Counted from the stretch's first letter, positions 1 to 7,366 are shown. The stretch: 64,000 bases of DNA from Methylobacterium cerastii (GCF_022179125.1 NZ_BPQG01000010.1:1-64000); one strand, 5' to 3'. Numbers and translations: made by a program. Notes: generated from the letters alone by a model not told the origin.

Positions 1-76
1 CAGTGGCGGCCGGCAGCTTGAACGATGAAGGCGCCCGATCGGGCCCCTTCATCGTTCAAGCTGCCGGCCGCCACTG
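1..76. repeat. 76-bp near-perfect palindrome at window edge
   Basis: Bases 1-31 are the exact reverse complement of 46-76, and the inner bases 33-44 are themselves palindromic, so only the pair 32/45 is mismatched around a centre at 38/39. The right arm contains the stop codon of the leftward gene at 56-397. There is no T-tract on either side, so it is not a standard terminator. It may extend past the left edge. It could be a recombination or replication site of the island, or a fold-back assembly artefact. Confidence 0.85.
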
Positions 77-397
77 GCCTGGTTTTACTCCGCCACAGCG
101 GCCTGGAATTGGTCCGCCCTTTACACACGCGTCCTGGCGGAACAAGGCCTTACCCCTTCGGCGGACGACGATGGCATCCCGGGGAGCCCGCACGTCGGTG
201 ACCTGGCACATCACCTCGACGTCATCGCGGCCGGCCTTGGCGTTCTGGGAGACCGACATCCCCGTGGTGTGCGTGAAGGGCCCGTGTGCCTCCGTCGTCT
301 CGACATACCACCGCGGCTGGGACCATGGACCCTCGTCGGCGACCGCGGCCGCGCCGGCGAGCAGGAACAGGAGGGATGAGATGACGACGTGGAGCAT
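56..397 (-). CDS. Small secreted protein, function unknown
   Basis: This encodes 113 residues. The N-terminus is a clear Sec signal peptide: a hydrophobic run at about residues 4-18 (VVISSLLFLLAGAAAV) followed by a likely signal-peptidase site near residue 20. The mature part is about 90 residues, with two cysteines (in EVMCQV and QDACVKG) that could form a disulfide, and no recognisable domain. It is the last gene of the leftward island arm, 15 bases after the preceding gene. Its final codons and stop lie inside the 76-bp palindrome, so its C-terminus (GQWRPAA) is set by the repeat. Confidence 0.6.
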   Translation of the reverse strand: MLHVVISSLLFLLAGAAAVADEGPWSQPRWYVETTEAHGPFTHTTGMSVSQNAKAGRDDVEVMCQVTDVRAPRDAIVVRRRGKALFRQDACVKGGPIPGRCGGVKPGQWRPAA

Positions 398-412
398 GAC
401 GGTATCCCCGGA

Positions 413-742
413 TCAAATGACGGCCCAGCACGAGCCGTCTGGGAGGAAGGAGGCGACGGCGGCCGCGCGGATCGGGCTGCCATCGGGAAGCGTGAAATCT
501 GTCGACCGGTAGGGGCAGAAGCGCACCTGCAGCGCGCCGTTGGGGAGGCCGGATTCGGATGGGACGCCCCGGGCGTAGGCGATGACTTCGCGGGCCTGCC
601 GCAGCCGAATCCGACGCACGCCCGGGAGGGAGACGATGAACGCGACGTCCCGGAGAACCAGCGCGGGGACGTGGCCGACGACCCGATTTTTGACGCGGAC
701 GGACCAGCAGGCCCGGGTCAAATTTCGGTAGACGTCGGGCAT
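413..742 (-). CDS. Conserved island/phage-type hypothetical protein
   Basis: This encodes 109 residues starting MPDVYRNLTRACWSV. The frame stays open upstream to 883, but that extension is Pro/Gly/Arg-rich and overlaps the previous gene entirely, so the internal ATG at 742 is preferred; it overlaps the previous gene's end by 25 bases. The pattern (VYRNL, CWSVR, VVLRDV-like, then an Arg-rich stretch and AYARG) resembles a small protein I associate with prophages and conjugative elements of proteobacteria, from memory and without a domain name. No catalytic motif is visible. Confidence 0.55.
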   Translation of the reverse strand: MPDVYRNLTRACWSVRVKNRVVGHVPALVLRDVAFIVSLPGVRRIRLRQAREVIAYARGVPSESGLPNGALQVRFCPYRSTDFTLPDGSPIRAAAVASFLPDGSCWAVI

Positions 743-948
743 CGGGCGCCCTCCATCTCCTCGGCCAGGACCTGCGCCCGGGCCGCGACCGCCTCGGCCC
801 GCTCCGGACGGATCAGGCCGTCCGCATCGAGCCGGGCGACCTTCAGGACGTAGAGCCGGGCCCGGCGGGGACGGAGCCGGCATTCCCGACCGGGCACCCA
901 GGCCGCGCGAATCCGCGCTGCCGCCGTCGCGAGGTCACCGCGGTTCAT
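718..948 (-). CDS. Short Arg/Ala-rich protein with YVL-x-V motif (76 aa)
   Basis: This predicted 76-residue protein is basic in its first half and probably helical at the end (AEAVAARAQVLAEEMEG). It overlaps the upstream gene by 14 bases and the downstream one by 25, as expected in a translationally coupled string. Residues around 32-40 (LYVLKVARL) match the next gene upstream (AYVLHVTRL), and both continue into an Ala-rich helix, so the two may be diverged duplicates. No known domain was recognised. Confidence 0.5.
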   Translation of the reverse strand: MNRGDLATAAARIRAAWVPGRECRLRPRRARLYVLKVARLDADGLIRPERAEAVAARAQVLAEEMEGARCPTSTEI

Positions 949-1177
949 GGCGATCCTCCGGAAGCTGCGGGAGTGCGAGCGCCAGCGTCACGGCGCGATT
1001 GGCCGCCACGAGGGCCTCGACGCCGGTGAGGACATGCTCGTCTGCGAGCCGCGTGACGTGCAGGACGTAGGCCTCCATCCCGTGGGCGACTTGAGCGTGG
1101 AGACGTCCCGAGGCGCGGTGCGCCCTGAGGATCTCCAAGAAGTAGTCGAGGACGGGGGCGTGGGAGCGATGCCGCAT
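935..1177 (-). CDS. Short helical protein with YVL-x-V motif (80 aa)
   Basis: This encodes 80 residues. The start is only 9 bases after the stop of the AAA+ ATPase gene and the end overlaps the following gene by 14 bases, so it is part of the same transcript. The central segment (AYVLHVTRLADEHVLTG) is followed by an Ala/Val-rich helix and resembles the same region of the 718-948 gene. It has a histidine- and arginine-rich start and no signal peptide or membrane segment. It may be a partner of the ATPase, but this rests on position only. Confidence 0.55.
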   Translation of the reverse strand: MRHRSHAPVLDYFLEILRAHRASGRLHAQVAHGMEAYVLHVTRLADEHVLTGVEALVAANRAVTLALALPQLPEDRHEPR

Positions 1178-1186
1178 GATCGCCCC

Positions 1187-2800
1187 CTAGTTGGCCTGGC
1201 CGAGGTCGCGACCGTCCACGGCAACTTCCACGAGTTGCTGCAGGACGCGGACGCTGCCTCCGGACCAGTGCGAGCCGATCATTTCGAACTCGTCGGGCGT
1301 CAGGTCGGGGAGCCACACCGCATCGAGGCCGCGCTCGACCCGGAGTTCGGCAACGATGGCCCGGGCCAGGACCGGCAGGGACCGCGCCGTCGGCATCGGC
1401 ATCTCGAAGACCCGGAATCTGGACAGGAGCGCCGGATCGAGACCGTCCACCGTGTTCGCCGTAGCGACGTACGAGACCGCCGACAGATCCACGGGGCATT
1501 CCAAGTAGGGGTCCTGGTACGCCCGGGCGGTCTCCCGCTCCGTCAGCCCGAGGACGCCGTCGGTGAGCTTGCCGTTGTCGGTGCGGGTGCCGGCGCGTGC
1601 GATCTCGTCGAGGACGATCAGCACCGAGGCGGCGCCCGCGCGACGGATCGCCTGGAGCGGGACGGATGCGCGACCCGTACTCCACATTCGACTGGTTCCG
1701 ATGATCGAGGAGTCGCTGACCCCCGAGCACGCGTAGACCGTGACGGCGAGCCCGAGCTCTTCCCCGATCCGGCGGGCGAGGCGGCTCTTGCCCGAACCCG
1801 GCGCCCCGACGAGCAGGAAGGGCGACAGGTAGGCAAACTGCCGTCCCGCGAGGGGCGCCAGCACCGCGTCGATGATCCGCTCGCAGTCCGGGAACTCCCG
1901 CACGAGCCTCCTCTTCACTCGGGCGAGATCGGGGACCACGACCAGGGGGAGGCGCTTGCCCGCCATCGGGGCCCATTCGGCCCGTGCCGTCGTCCCGACG
2001 CTGCCGCCGGGGCGACCCTCGCCGCTCGTGGCGGACCCTGGCAGGTGGTCGACGGACGACAGCACCAGGAGTGACGGCCCAGCCTCGGCGCGGGCGGCCT
2101 CGATCTTCTGGAGCGCCGACTTCTTCTTCGCCTCGGTCGCCCAGGACGGCTCGGCAGGCGCCATGGCGAACTTGCCGGACATCTCGTCCCGGCCGAACGC
2201 GATGCAGGATTCGACGAAACCCGTAGGCCCGACGCCGGCGGTCCATTGACGGAAACGCAGATCGTGCCGGGCGTAGAGCGATGCGCCGATTGCTCCGAAG
2301 AGGAGGTCGTCCTCGCCCTTCTGGCGGTCGCGGGCATGCCGCCATGCCAACTCGACGTACGCCATGCGGACGTCGGCGTAGCCCATATCCGAGAGCAGGA
2401 TCGTCAGCAGATCGAGGAGGTCCTGCTCCGCCCGGTCGTCGAACGCGAAGGCGAGATCATGGTCGGCGGTGACCGCGGTGTGGCATCCGACAGTGCGCTT
2501 GAGGATCTTCCAGGCCTCGTAGAGGCTCTCGGCGAACACCTTCTGTGCGCCGTCGGGATCGCGCTTGGCGTCGAGGCACGTGTTGATCGCCGCCCAGAGC
2601 GACATCACGAGCTCGTACAGCAGGTTCGAACCTGCGCACTGCATGACGAGCTCGTCGCGACTGCCGTCGTAGATCCCCGGGACGGTCGAGAGGAGCTCGG
2701 CCTGGAGTTGGCGAGGGTGGGAGTGTCGGTGGAAGGGCATGCCCAGGAGCAGGCCGCGCACGGACGGCGCGCCCACCCCATTACGGGGGGTCGTTCGCAT
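1187..2800 (-). CDS. AAA+ ATPase (Lon/MoxR-like) of the island
   Basis: This encodes 537 residues. The C-terminal half is an AAA+ module: Walker A GAPGSGKS at 332-339, Walker B VLIVLDEI at 393-400, a sensor-1 Asn in VATANT near 449 and an arginine-finger-like R near 461. The first 280 residues are helical and of unknown fold, probably a substrate or partner domain. The start at 2800 has AAGGA 9 bases upstream; an alternative ATG at 2740 lacks a ribosome site. MoxR/Lon-like ATPases remodel or assemble protein complexes, but the target is unknown here. It heads a run of tiny overlapping genes and a secreted protein, which may be its substrates. Confidence 0.85.
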   Translation of the reverse strand: MRTTPRNGVGAPSVRGLLLGMPFHRHSHPRQLQAELLSTVPGIYDGSRDELVMQCAGSNLLYELVMSLWAAINTCLDAKRDPDGAQKVFAESLYEAWKILKRTVGCHTAVTADHDLAFAFDDRAEQDLLDLLTILLSDMGYADVRMAYVELAWRHARDRQKGEDDLLFGAIGASLYARHDLRFRQWTAGVGPTGFVESCIAFGRDEMSGKFAMAPAEPSWATEAKKKSALQKIEAARAEAGPSLLVLSSVDHLPGSATSGEGRPGGSVGTTARAEWAPMAGKRLPLVVVPDLARVKRRLVREFPDCERIIDAVLAPLAGRQFAYLSPFLLVGAPGSGKSRLARRIGEELGLAVTVYACSGVSDSSIIGTSRMWSTGRASVPLQAIRRAGAASVLIVLDEIARAGTRTDNGKLTDGVLGLTERETARAYQDPYLECPVDLSAVSYVATANTVDGLDPALLSRFRVFEMPMPTARSLPVLARAIVAELRVERGLDAVWLPDLTPDEFEMIGSHWSGGSVRVLQQLVEVAVDGRDLGQAN

Positions 2801-2867
2801 ATCGGGATTCCTTGTCCGGGCCGCCGGTGAAAACCGACGGCAGGGGGGCGAGAGTAGAGGAGAGGCG

Positions 2868-3398
2868 TTAAGCCGAGGTTACCGATCCCCGGGCGGCGGC
2901 AGCCTTTTCGCGCTCGCGGCGGGCGAAGGCGACCATGCTATTGGCGGTCTCAGAAAGGTGCGCCGCATAGGCGAGCGGATCTGTGATCTCGCCGTGGCGG
3001 TGCCGTTTCTCCTCATCTGAGAAGGGGCCGACATCGCCGTAGATCATGGCGACTCCCTGCAGGATGTGGCCCAGCGCCCGGGCGTGCTGATGCGCGGCCG
3101 CGCGTCCGAGCAGGACAAGGACCCAGGGCGGAAGGCCCCACTGTCGAATCCTGTCCCTGTTGCACGTCCGGGCGTTCAGGCCGGTGACGAGCGCCAAGGG
3201 CTTGCTCCACTCGCCCCCCAAAACCCGCGCCGCCGCGTAATCGACGGCATCGATTAGGGCCTCGGCGATCTCGCCGTGCGGCAGGGCCCGCCCGTCCACG
3301 TGCGCCGTCCGCCCAACATAGATGAGGGGGAATCCATCGAGCGTGCCGACGCATATCCCCTCCGGCATTTCGGGCATGGTTTGCAGGACGATCTTCAT
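2868..3398 (-). CDS. Island hypothetical protein, 176 aa
   Basis: The predicted protein starts MKIVLQTMPEMPEG. A GGAGG sits 5-9 bases before the ATG at 3398, which decides this start over the longer open frame to 3620. The sequence is soluble, with an N-terminal beta-rich part (GICVGTLDGFPLIYVG), then helices and a basic C-terminus (RREREKAAAARG). No motif is recognised. It lies 67 bases upstream of the AAA+ ATPase gene and 67 bases after the 206-residue gene, so the three are probably cotranscribed from the promoter near 4140. Confidence 0.6.
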   Translation of the reverse strand: MKIVLQTMPEMPEGICVGTLDGFPLIYVGRTAHVDGRALPHGEIAEALIDAVDYAAARVLGGEWSKPLALVTGLNARTCNRDRIRQWGLPPWVLVLLGRAAAHQHARALGHILQGVAMIYGDVGPFSDEEKRHRHGEITDPLAYAAHLSETANSMVAFARREREKAAAARGSVTSA

Positions 3399-3465
3399 GG
3401 GGGCCTCCGAACGGAAAAGGGGCGAGCCGCATGGCCCGCCCCGGTATGCCTCACCGTCCAATCGA

Positions 3466-4086
3466 TCAGGCGGCGACGTCCAGCCGGGACTCGATGCAGA
3501 TCGAGAAGTCGGGCGCATTCTCGTCCCTGACGATGACCCGCTCGGCATCCCAGGAGATGAGACTGCCCACGTCGACAGGTGCAGGGCCGAAGGTCGGCAC
3601 CTCGCCGCTGCCGGTATCATACAGCCACTTGTTCAGGCCGTCGGCGCCGAAGTACCGGCGGACCAACAGAAGTTCGGCGTAGACCTCATCGAGGCTGGAA
3701 GCGCGCCGGACGCGATCCTGGGCGATGATCGTGCACTGGGCGTTGTAGTTTTCGAGCATGCGCCGCGTCTGCATGGCGTCGGCCGCCGCGACGAGCGGTC
3801 CCCGGTCGAGCCCGTTCAACTCGGCGATCTCATCGACCTTCCAGGAATCCATGACCTCGTTCTCGATGCCCTCCTCGACGATGTCCCGAACGATGTCGTC
3901 GGCGGTGACGCGAGAGATGACGAGCTCGTCCCGAGCCTCCTCGACGGATTTGCCGAGGGTGGCGGCGAGCTCGGCGTAATCCCTGTAGCCGGCGGCCTTG
4001 GCGAAGAGGTCGAGGGCCTCCTCCTCGGTGGCGACGGCGTAGATGCTGCCGTAGGCCGGCGTGTCGATCCGGATGTAAGTGTTCAT
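3466..4086 (-). CDS. Island hypothetical protein, 206 aa, first gene of leftward arm
   Basis: The start at 4086 (MNTYIRIDTPAYG) has GAGGGA at a good distance. The frame is open to 4596, but the upstream part crosses non-coding hairpins and is rejected. The protein is acidic and soluble: a helical N-terminal half with YRDYAELAATLG and VEEARDEL, then a C-terminal part rich in Asp/Val that may be a beta domain. No family is recognised. It is the first gene behind a promoter overlapped by a perfect 21-bp palindrome, so it may be the most directly regulated product of this arm. Confidence 0.65.
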   Translation of the reverse strand: MNTYIRIDTPAYGSIYAVATEEEALDLFAKAAGYRDYAELAATLGKSVEEARDELVISRVTADDIVRDIVEEGIENEVMDSWKVDEIAELNGLDRGPLVAAADAMQTRRMLENYNAQCTIIAQDRVRRASSLDEVYAELLLVRRYFGADGLNKWLYDTGSGEVPTFGPAPVDVGSLISWDAERVIVRDENAPDFSICIESRLDVAA

Positions 4087-4132
4087 TGTGGGTCCCTCGT
4101 ATCCACCGCGCCGGTTCATCCAACGCGCTAGT

Positions 4133-4153
4133 GTGCCTGTTATAAACAGGCAC
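4133..4153. promoter_or_regulatory. 21-bp palindromic operator candidate
   Basis: GTGCCTGTT (4133-4141) and AACAGGCAC (4145-4153) are perfect inverted 9-bp arms around ATA. The element covers the proposed leftward -10 hexamer at 4139-4144, the layout expected of a repressor site. No repressor gene was recognised in the window; it may lie beyond the left edge. A short RNA hairpin is the alternative reading. Confidence 0.6.
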
Positions 4154-4166
4154 GGTGCGGACGCAA
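4139..4166 (-). promoter_or_regulatory. Leftward sigma70-type promoter candidate
   Basis: Read on the minus strand there is TTGCGT (4166-4161), a 16-base spacer and TATAAC (4144-4139). Transcription would begin near 4132, about 46 bases before the ATG at 4086. The -10 match is good and the -35 match only partial. AT-rich hexamers are rare in this DNA, which strengthens the call. Confidence 0.5.
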
Positions 4167-4180
4167 GACCTGAAACGACG

Positions 4181-4360
4181 AAGGCCCCGGCGATGCCAGG
4201 GCCTGTCGAAGGTGTGCCCCCCGCGATTGGGGGAAGGAAACTGTGAACCCGGGGGACTAGCCCACGACTTAAACAAAGGGTTGCCCCCCTGCCGGCGGGG
4301 GGGACGTAAAACCATGGGCGCGGTGAACTGCGCTTGCGAGGTTTGCCCCCGTTGCCGGGG
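4181..4360. repeat. Series of GC-rich hairpins between the two island arms
   Basis: This non-coding stretch holds a hairpin at about 4181-4204 (AGGCCC paired with GGGCCT, with an inner GGC/GCC) and three similar ones whose C-tracts start at 4217, 4284 and 4346, each C4-6, a 6-7 base loop, then G4-7. The last is followed by GATGAA. Spacing is 67 and 62 bases. No open frame here looks coding. They could terminate transcription between divergent arms, form a structured RNA, or be remnants of a repeat array. Confidence 0.55.
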
Positions 4361-4484
4361 ATGAAGGTGAGCAAAGAGCTTGTTTCGTTCGAAGTCAACG
4401 AGGTTCGCTCCCCGAATCGACGGATGGGTGTATTTTCTGGGGATACGCCACGCGGCGTTCGGGTCTGCCGGTGCGGGCCGAGAT

Positions 4485-4519
4485 GAAGGGGGTCCCGGCC
4501 AGGTGCGGGGGCCCCCTTC
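4485..4519 (+). promoter_or_regulatory. Hairpin just upstream of a ribosome-binding site
   Basis: GAAGGGGG (4485-4492) pairs with CCCCCTTC (4512-4519), with a further CCCG/CGGG stem inside. It ends about 10 bases before the GGAGGGG ribosome site of the gene starting at 4541. It may protect or regulate the leader of the rightward arm. No T-tract follows, so a terminator is less likely. Confidence 0.45.
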
Positions 4520-4540
4520 GGATTCCTGGAGGGGAAAGCC

Positions 4541-4867
4541 GTGGCTGAGATCCATGCATCCAAATACGGCGACGGGCCGGGCAACTTCCACGTCAACGCC
4601 TATGGCTCCACGCTGAACGTGGAGCTGACCTATCCGAACATCACGGTCGATGGCTGCCGGCACATCCATGTGAACCAGGAGAGCGTGCGCGCCAGCGACG
4701 GCATCCGCCTGTCCTACGACTACGACCGGGACGGCTGGAGCATCGAGCAGCAGGTCATGATCGACCTCGGCGGCTGCATGGATACCCCGAACCCCGACGA
4801 GTGGATCGAGGTCGCCTTCGTTCGCTCGTGGAGCCTGGTGCGTGAGCAGAACGGTGAGGCCGCCTGA
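4541..4867 (+). CDS. Small island protein upstream of RNA ligase (108 aa)
   Basis: This encodes 108 residues with a GTG start, supported by GGAGGGG about 7 bases upstream. The sequence is beta-strand-rich with alternating polar and hydrophobic residues (GNFHVNAYGSTLNVELTY), and contains several His and Asp residues and two Cys. No signal peptide, membrane segment or known domain. It ends 2 bases before the RNA ligase start, so the two are surely cotranscribed; a role with the ligase is possible but unproven. Confidence 0.65.
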   Translation: MAEIHASKYGDGPGNFHVNAYGSTLNVELTYPNITVDGCRHIHVNQESVRASDGIRLSYDYDRDGWSIEQQVMIDLGGCMDTPNPDEWIEVAFVRSWSLVREQNGEAA

Positions 4868-4869
4868 TC

Positions 4870-6009
4870 ATGCAGACGGCCATCCATCCCGCTCGCACCA
4901 TGCCCTTCGGCGATCTGATCGCCGGCCTGGAGAAGGCCCGGGCCGCCGGCCTCGTCAGCCGGAAGACCTGTCCTGAGACCGGCTTGGTCCTCTACTGTTA
5001 CACGCAGCGCTGCGTGTACGACCACGGATGGGATGCCTTCACGCTGCTCGCCCGCGGCCTGATCGTATGCCCATACCGTTGCGCCGTCATCGCGACCCCC
5101 TTCCCAAAGTTCTTCAACGTCGGGGAGCGCCATGCGACCGTCCCGGACCTCCCGTTCGAGGCGTTCGAGAAGCTCGACGGCAGCCTGATCATCGCCTTCC
5201 ACGACGACGGCAAGTGGCGGGCCGCGACCAAGGGGGCGTTCGACAGCTCGCAGGCCGTGTGGGCCCAGGCGCGCCTCGACGCGATGGACACCTCGGCCCT
5301 GGTGCCCGGGACGACCTACCTGTTCGAGGCCATCTACCCGGAGAACGTCATCGTCGTCCGGTACCCGGAGGCGGGCCTGTCGCTGCTGGCAGCCTACGAC
5401 GCGTCCGGGCGCGAGATGCCCTTCGCCGAGCTCATGGATCTCGGGGAGGCGAGCCACTTCGCCTTCAAGGTCGTCCAGCGCCATGCGTTCATATCCCTCG
5501 CGGAGATGATCACCACGGCCGTGGCGTTGCCCCGGGATAAGGAAGGCTTCGTCATCCGCTTCGCCGACGGCACCAGGGTCAAGGTCAAGGGCGACGAGTA
5601 CAAGCGCCTCCACGGCGTGATCAGCCGCTGCACGCCCCTGGCGGTGTGGGACGTCATGGCCGCCGGCGGGGATCTCGAAGAGATGCGCCGGGACCTGCCC
5701 GAGGAATTCTGGGCGGACTTCGATCAGATCGCCGTCGTCCTGCAGGCCCGGTACCTCAAGCTGATCTCGGGCGTGAGCCTTGCCGCGGAGTTGGCTGCCG
5801 GCCTCTCGGACAAGGAGCTGGGTCTGCGCCTGTCCGAGGTGCCCGACCCGATCCGCCCGTTCCTCTTTCCCTTCCGCAAGGCCACCACCGACGAGGCCCG
5901 GGAGAAGCTACGGCTGGCCATGCTTCGGACGATCCGGCCGAACGGGAACCTGCTGGACGGATACGTTCCGTCCTACGCGATCAACAACGCTCTCGATGAG
6001 GCCGCCTGA
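4870..6009 (+). CDS. ATP-dependent RNA ligase, T4 Rnl1 type
   Basis: This encodes 379 residues with the nucleotidyltransferase motifs in order: motif I KLDGSL at 101-106 (K101 would carry the AMP), motif III in YLFEAIYPEN at 150-159, motif IV EGFVIRF at 225-231 and motif V VKVK at 237-240. The segment PKFFNVGE at 79-86 just before motif I is typical of the T4 Rnl1 family. Such enzymes join 5'-phosphate and 3'-hydroxyl RNA ends; T4 uses Rnl1 to repair tRNAs cut by a host anticodon nuclease. No polynucleotide kinase/phosphatase is adjacent. The C-terminal 140 residues are helical, as in Rnl1. It is embedded in a string of small unknown genes of the island. Confidence 0.9.
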   Translation: MQTAIHPARTMPFGDLIAGLEKARAAGLVSRKTCPETGLVLYCYTQRCVYDHGWDAFTLLARGLIVCPYRCAVIATPFPKFFNVGERHATVPDLPFEAFEKLDGSLIIAFHDDGKWRAATKGAFDSSQAVWAQARLDAMDTSALVPGTTYLFEAIYPENVIVVRYPEAGLSLLAAYDASGREMPFAELMDLGEASHFAFKVVQRHAFISLAEMITTAVALPRDKEGFVIRFADGTRVKVKGDEYKRLHGVISRCTPLAVWDVMAAGGDLEEMRRDLPEEFWADFDQIAVVLQARYLKLISGVSLAAELAAGLSDKELGLRLSEVPDPIRPFLFPFRKATTDEAREKLRLAMLRTIRPNGNLLDGYVPSYAINNALDEAA

Positions 6010-6011
6010 CC

Positions 6012-6371
6012 ATGCCCGTCTTCGAGGTCACCTCCCGCGTTACCCGACGCTCTCTCATGAACCGCACGAAGGACGAGCTCGCCCACCAGGTGATGGAGCT
6101 CCTCTGCGAGCTCGACATAGAGCGGGCCCGACACGCCGCGGATGCCAAGGCGCTGCGGGCGGTCATCCAACACGTTCGGCCCGGGGCGAACATCGTCCGC
6201 GTGGATGAGCCCACGACCGGACACCACCGCTACGAGCTCTGGACGAATCTGACGCCGAAGCCAGCCGGACACGCTGTGTTCCTGTCCGAGGTTCGGGGCG
6301 TGGCTTGGACAGATGGATCTGAGCGCACCCGAGATACCGCCCTACCAGCAGTGTGGTCCGCCCATGGCTGA
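6012..6371 (+). CDS. Small hypothetical protein, 119 aa, after RNA ligase
   Basis: The ATG lies 2 bases after the ligase stop, and the end overlaps the next gene by 8 bases. Residues 17-50 form a likely amphipathic helix or short coiled coil (KDELAHQVMELLCELDIERAR), followed by a less regular C-terminal half. No family is recognised. The coupling on both sides makes it likely to be translated; its role is unknown. Confidence 0.55.
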   Translation: MPVFEVTSRVTRRSLMNRTKDELAHQVMELLCELDIERARHAADAKALRAVIQHVRPGANIVRVDEPTTGHHRYELWTNLTPKPAGHAVFLSEVRGVAWTDGSERTRDTALPAVWSAHG

Positions 6372-6774
6372 GCGCACCACGCATTCCTACCGGGTCAAGA
6401 CCACCGACTGGCATACCCTGGCCGGTCGCGGTCGCGGCGTTCTCGTCAAGGCGACTTGGGATCGGCACAAGATCGGAGACGTCGTCCTGATCTACACCCA
6501 AGGTGTCGGTGAGGCATCGCATCTTGAGGCCGCGGAACACTGGAAGGTCATCGGGAAGGAGGGCTCTGTGGGCGCCTCGCTGACCGCCCTGATAGTCCGC
6601 CGGGCGAAGCTGGAGGAGGTGCTTCCGCCCGAGCTTGATCCCACGACCATGACCGAGCCGGAGCGGATGAAGGAGGCCTCCAGGCAGGTCTACGAGATCC
6701 TCAGCGACCTTACGGCGTCGTCGGTATGGAGAGGAACGCGGTCAACCAGTTTCGGGAGAAAGTCCGCCGCCTGA
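6364..6774 (+). CDS. Small protein, possibly ASCH/PUA-like (DUF3850-like)
   Basis: The start at 6364 (MAERTTHSYRVKT) overlaps the preceding gene by 8 bases; an in-frame ATG at 6313 lies too far inside that gene. It encodes 136 residues. The N-terminal pattern, THSYRVKTTDW then an Arg-rich loop, KIGDVVLIY and later WKVIG, resembles the ASCH-like DUF3850 layout (xHxLK at the start, VGDxLxL after it), a proposed RNA-binding fold. The resemblance is by eye only. An RNA-binding protein next to an RNA ligase would make sense. Confidence 0.5.
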   Translation: MAERTTHSYRVKTTDWHTLAGRGRGVLVKATWDRHKIGDVVLIYTQGVGEASHLEAAEHWKVIGKEGSVGASLTALIVRRAKLEEVLPPELDPTTMTEPERMKEASRQVYEILSDLTASSVWRGTRSTSFGRKSAA

Positions 6775-6872
6775 AGGCCACCATCGTCGGCATCGAGTTC
6801 GAGCCGGATTGCGACCACCGCTGGGATTGGCCCGACGGCACAGCCCGGCATGGGAGGCCACCTGCAGCATGA
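6726..6872 (+). CDS. Very small protein, 48 aa
   Basis: The ATG at 6726 begins MERNAVNQFREKVRRLKA and the frame closes at 6872, overlapping the next start by 4 bases (ATGA). The first 20 residues form a basic amphipathic helix; the rest has a His/Asp/Trp cluster (CDHRWDWPDG). It overlaps the end of the preceding gene by 49 bases, which is long for this operon and lowers confidence. The ATGA junction and non-random composition argue for a real gene. Confidence 0.4.
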   Translation: MERNAVNQFREKVRRLKATIVGIEFEPDCDHRWDWPDGTARHGRPPAA

Positions 6873-7366
6873 CCTACGCATGGAGCATGACGGACGGGGA
6901 TCATGCGGACGACGGCTACACGGCCGACGATCTCCAACCGCACGGATGGTCCCCCGGGGGGTACGTCGGCACCTGCAAGGTATGCGGCGGGAGGGCCTTT
7001 GGAGCGAAGCGCGTCCGGTGCTGCCGTTCCTGCGCGGTGAGGGCCCTGGAGGCCGAGCGCGCCAAGCCGCCTGTCGTCGAGCGGCGGGAGTTCTGGTGGA
7101 TCACCTCGGAACGGTGGGGCCACCCGAACCAGACTCCGGCCGAGATCATCTTCAGGGATGACGTCGCGTCTCAGGTCTTCGCCGTCGGCGCCGACGAGAT
7201 CTACCGGGCCGAGGATTGCGTGCTGATCGAGCGGGTGCTCCCGGCCGGGCACGCCGCGGCTGCGGTCGAGAAGCTGCAAGCGGCCTCTTTCAATACGGGC
7301 TGCCCGAGGACTGGCTACGTCATCGACGAGGCCATCGAACTCCTGCAGGGCGGATTGCCCGTATGA
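6869..7366 (+). CDS. Small zinc-ribbon-like protein, 165 aa
   Basis: The start at 6869 (MTYAWSMTDGD) overlaps the preceding small gene by 4 bases; the longer frame from 6809 is not needed. Residues 37-55 carry CKVCGG and, 11 residues later, CCRSC, a likely zinc-binding four-cysteine ribbon, so the protein may bind nucleic acid or protein. The C-terminal half has a helix and the phrase TGYVIDEAIELL. Its stop overlaps the next start (ATGA). No family name can be given. Confidence 0.55.
   Translation: MTYAWSMTDGDHADDGYTADDLQPHGWSPGGYVGTCKVCGGRAFGAKRVRCCRSCAVRALEAERAKPPVVERREFWWITSERWGHPNQTPAEIIFRDDVASQVFAVGADEIYRAEDCVLIERVLPAGHAAAAVEKLQAASFNTGCPRTGYVIDEAIELLQGGLPV

Noticed and set aside
4212-4365. 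A true CRISPR array
   Set aside because: The three units share only C-tract/G-tract hairpins and are not identical repeats; there are no cas genes in the window.
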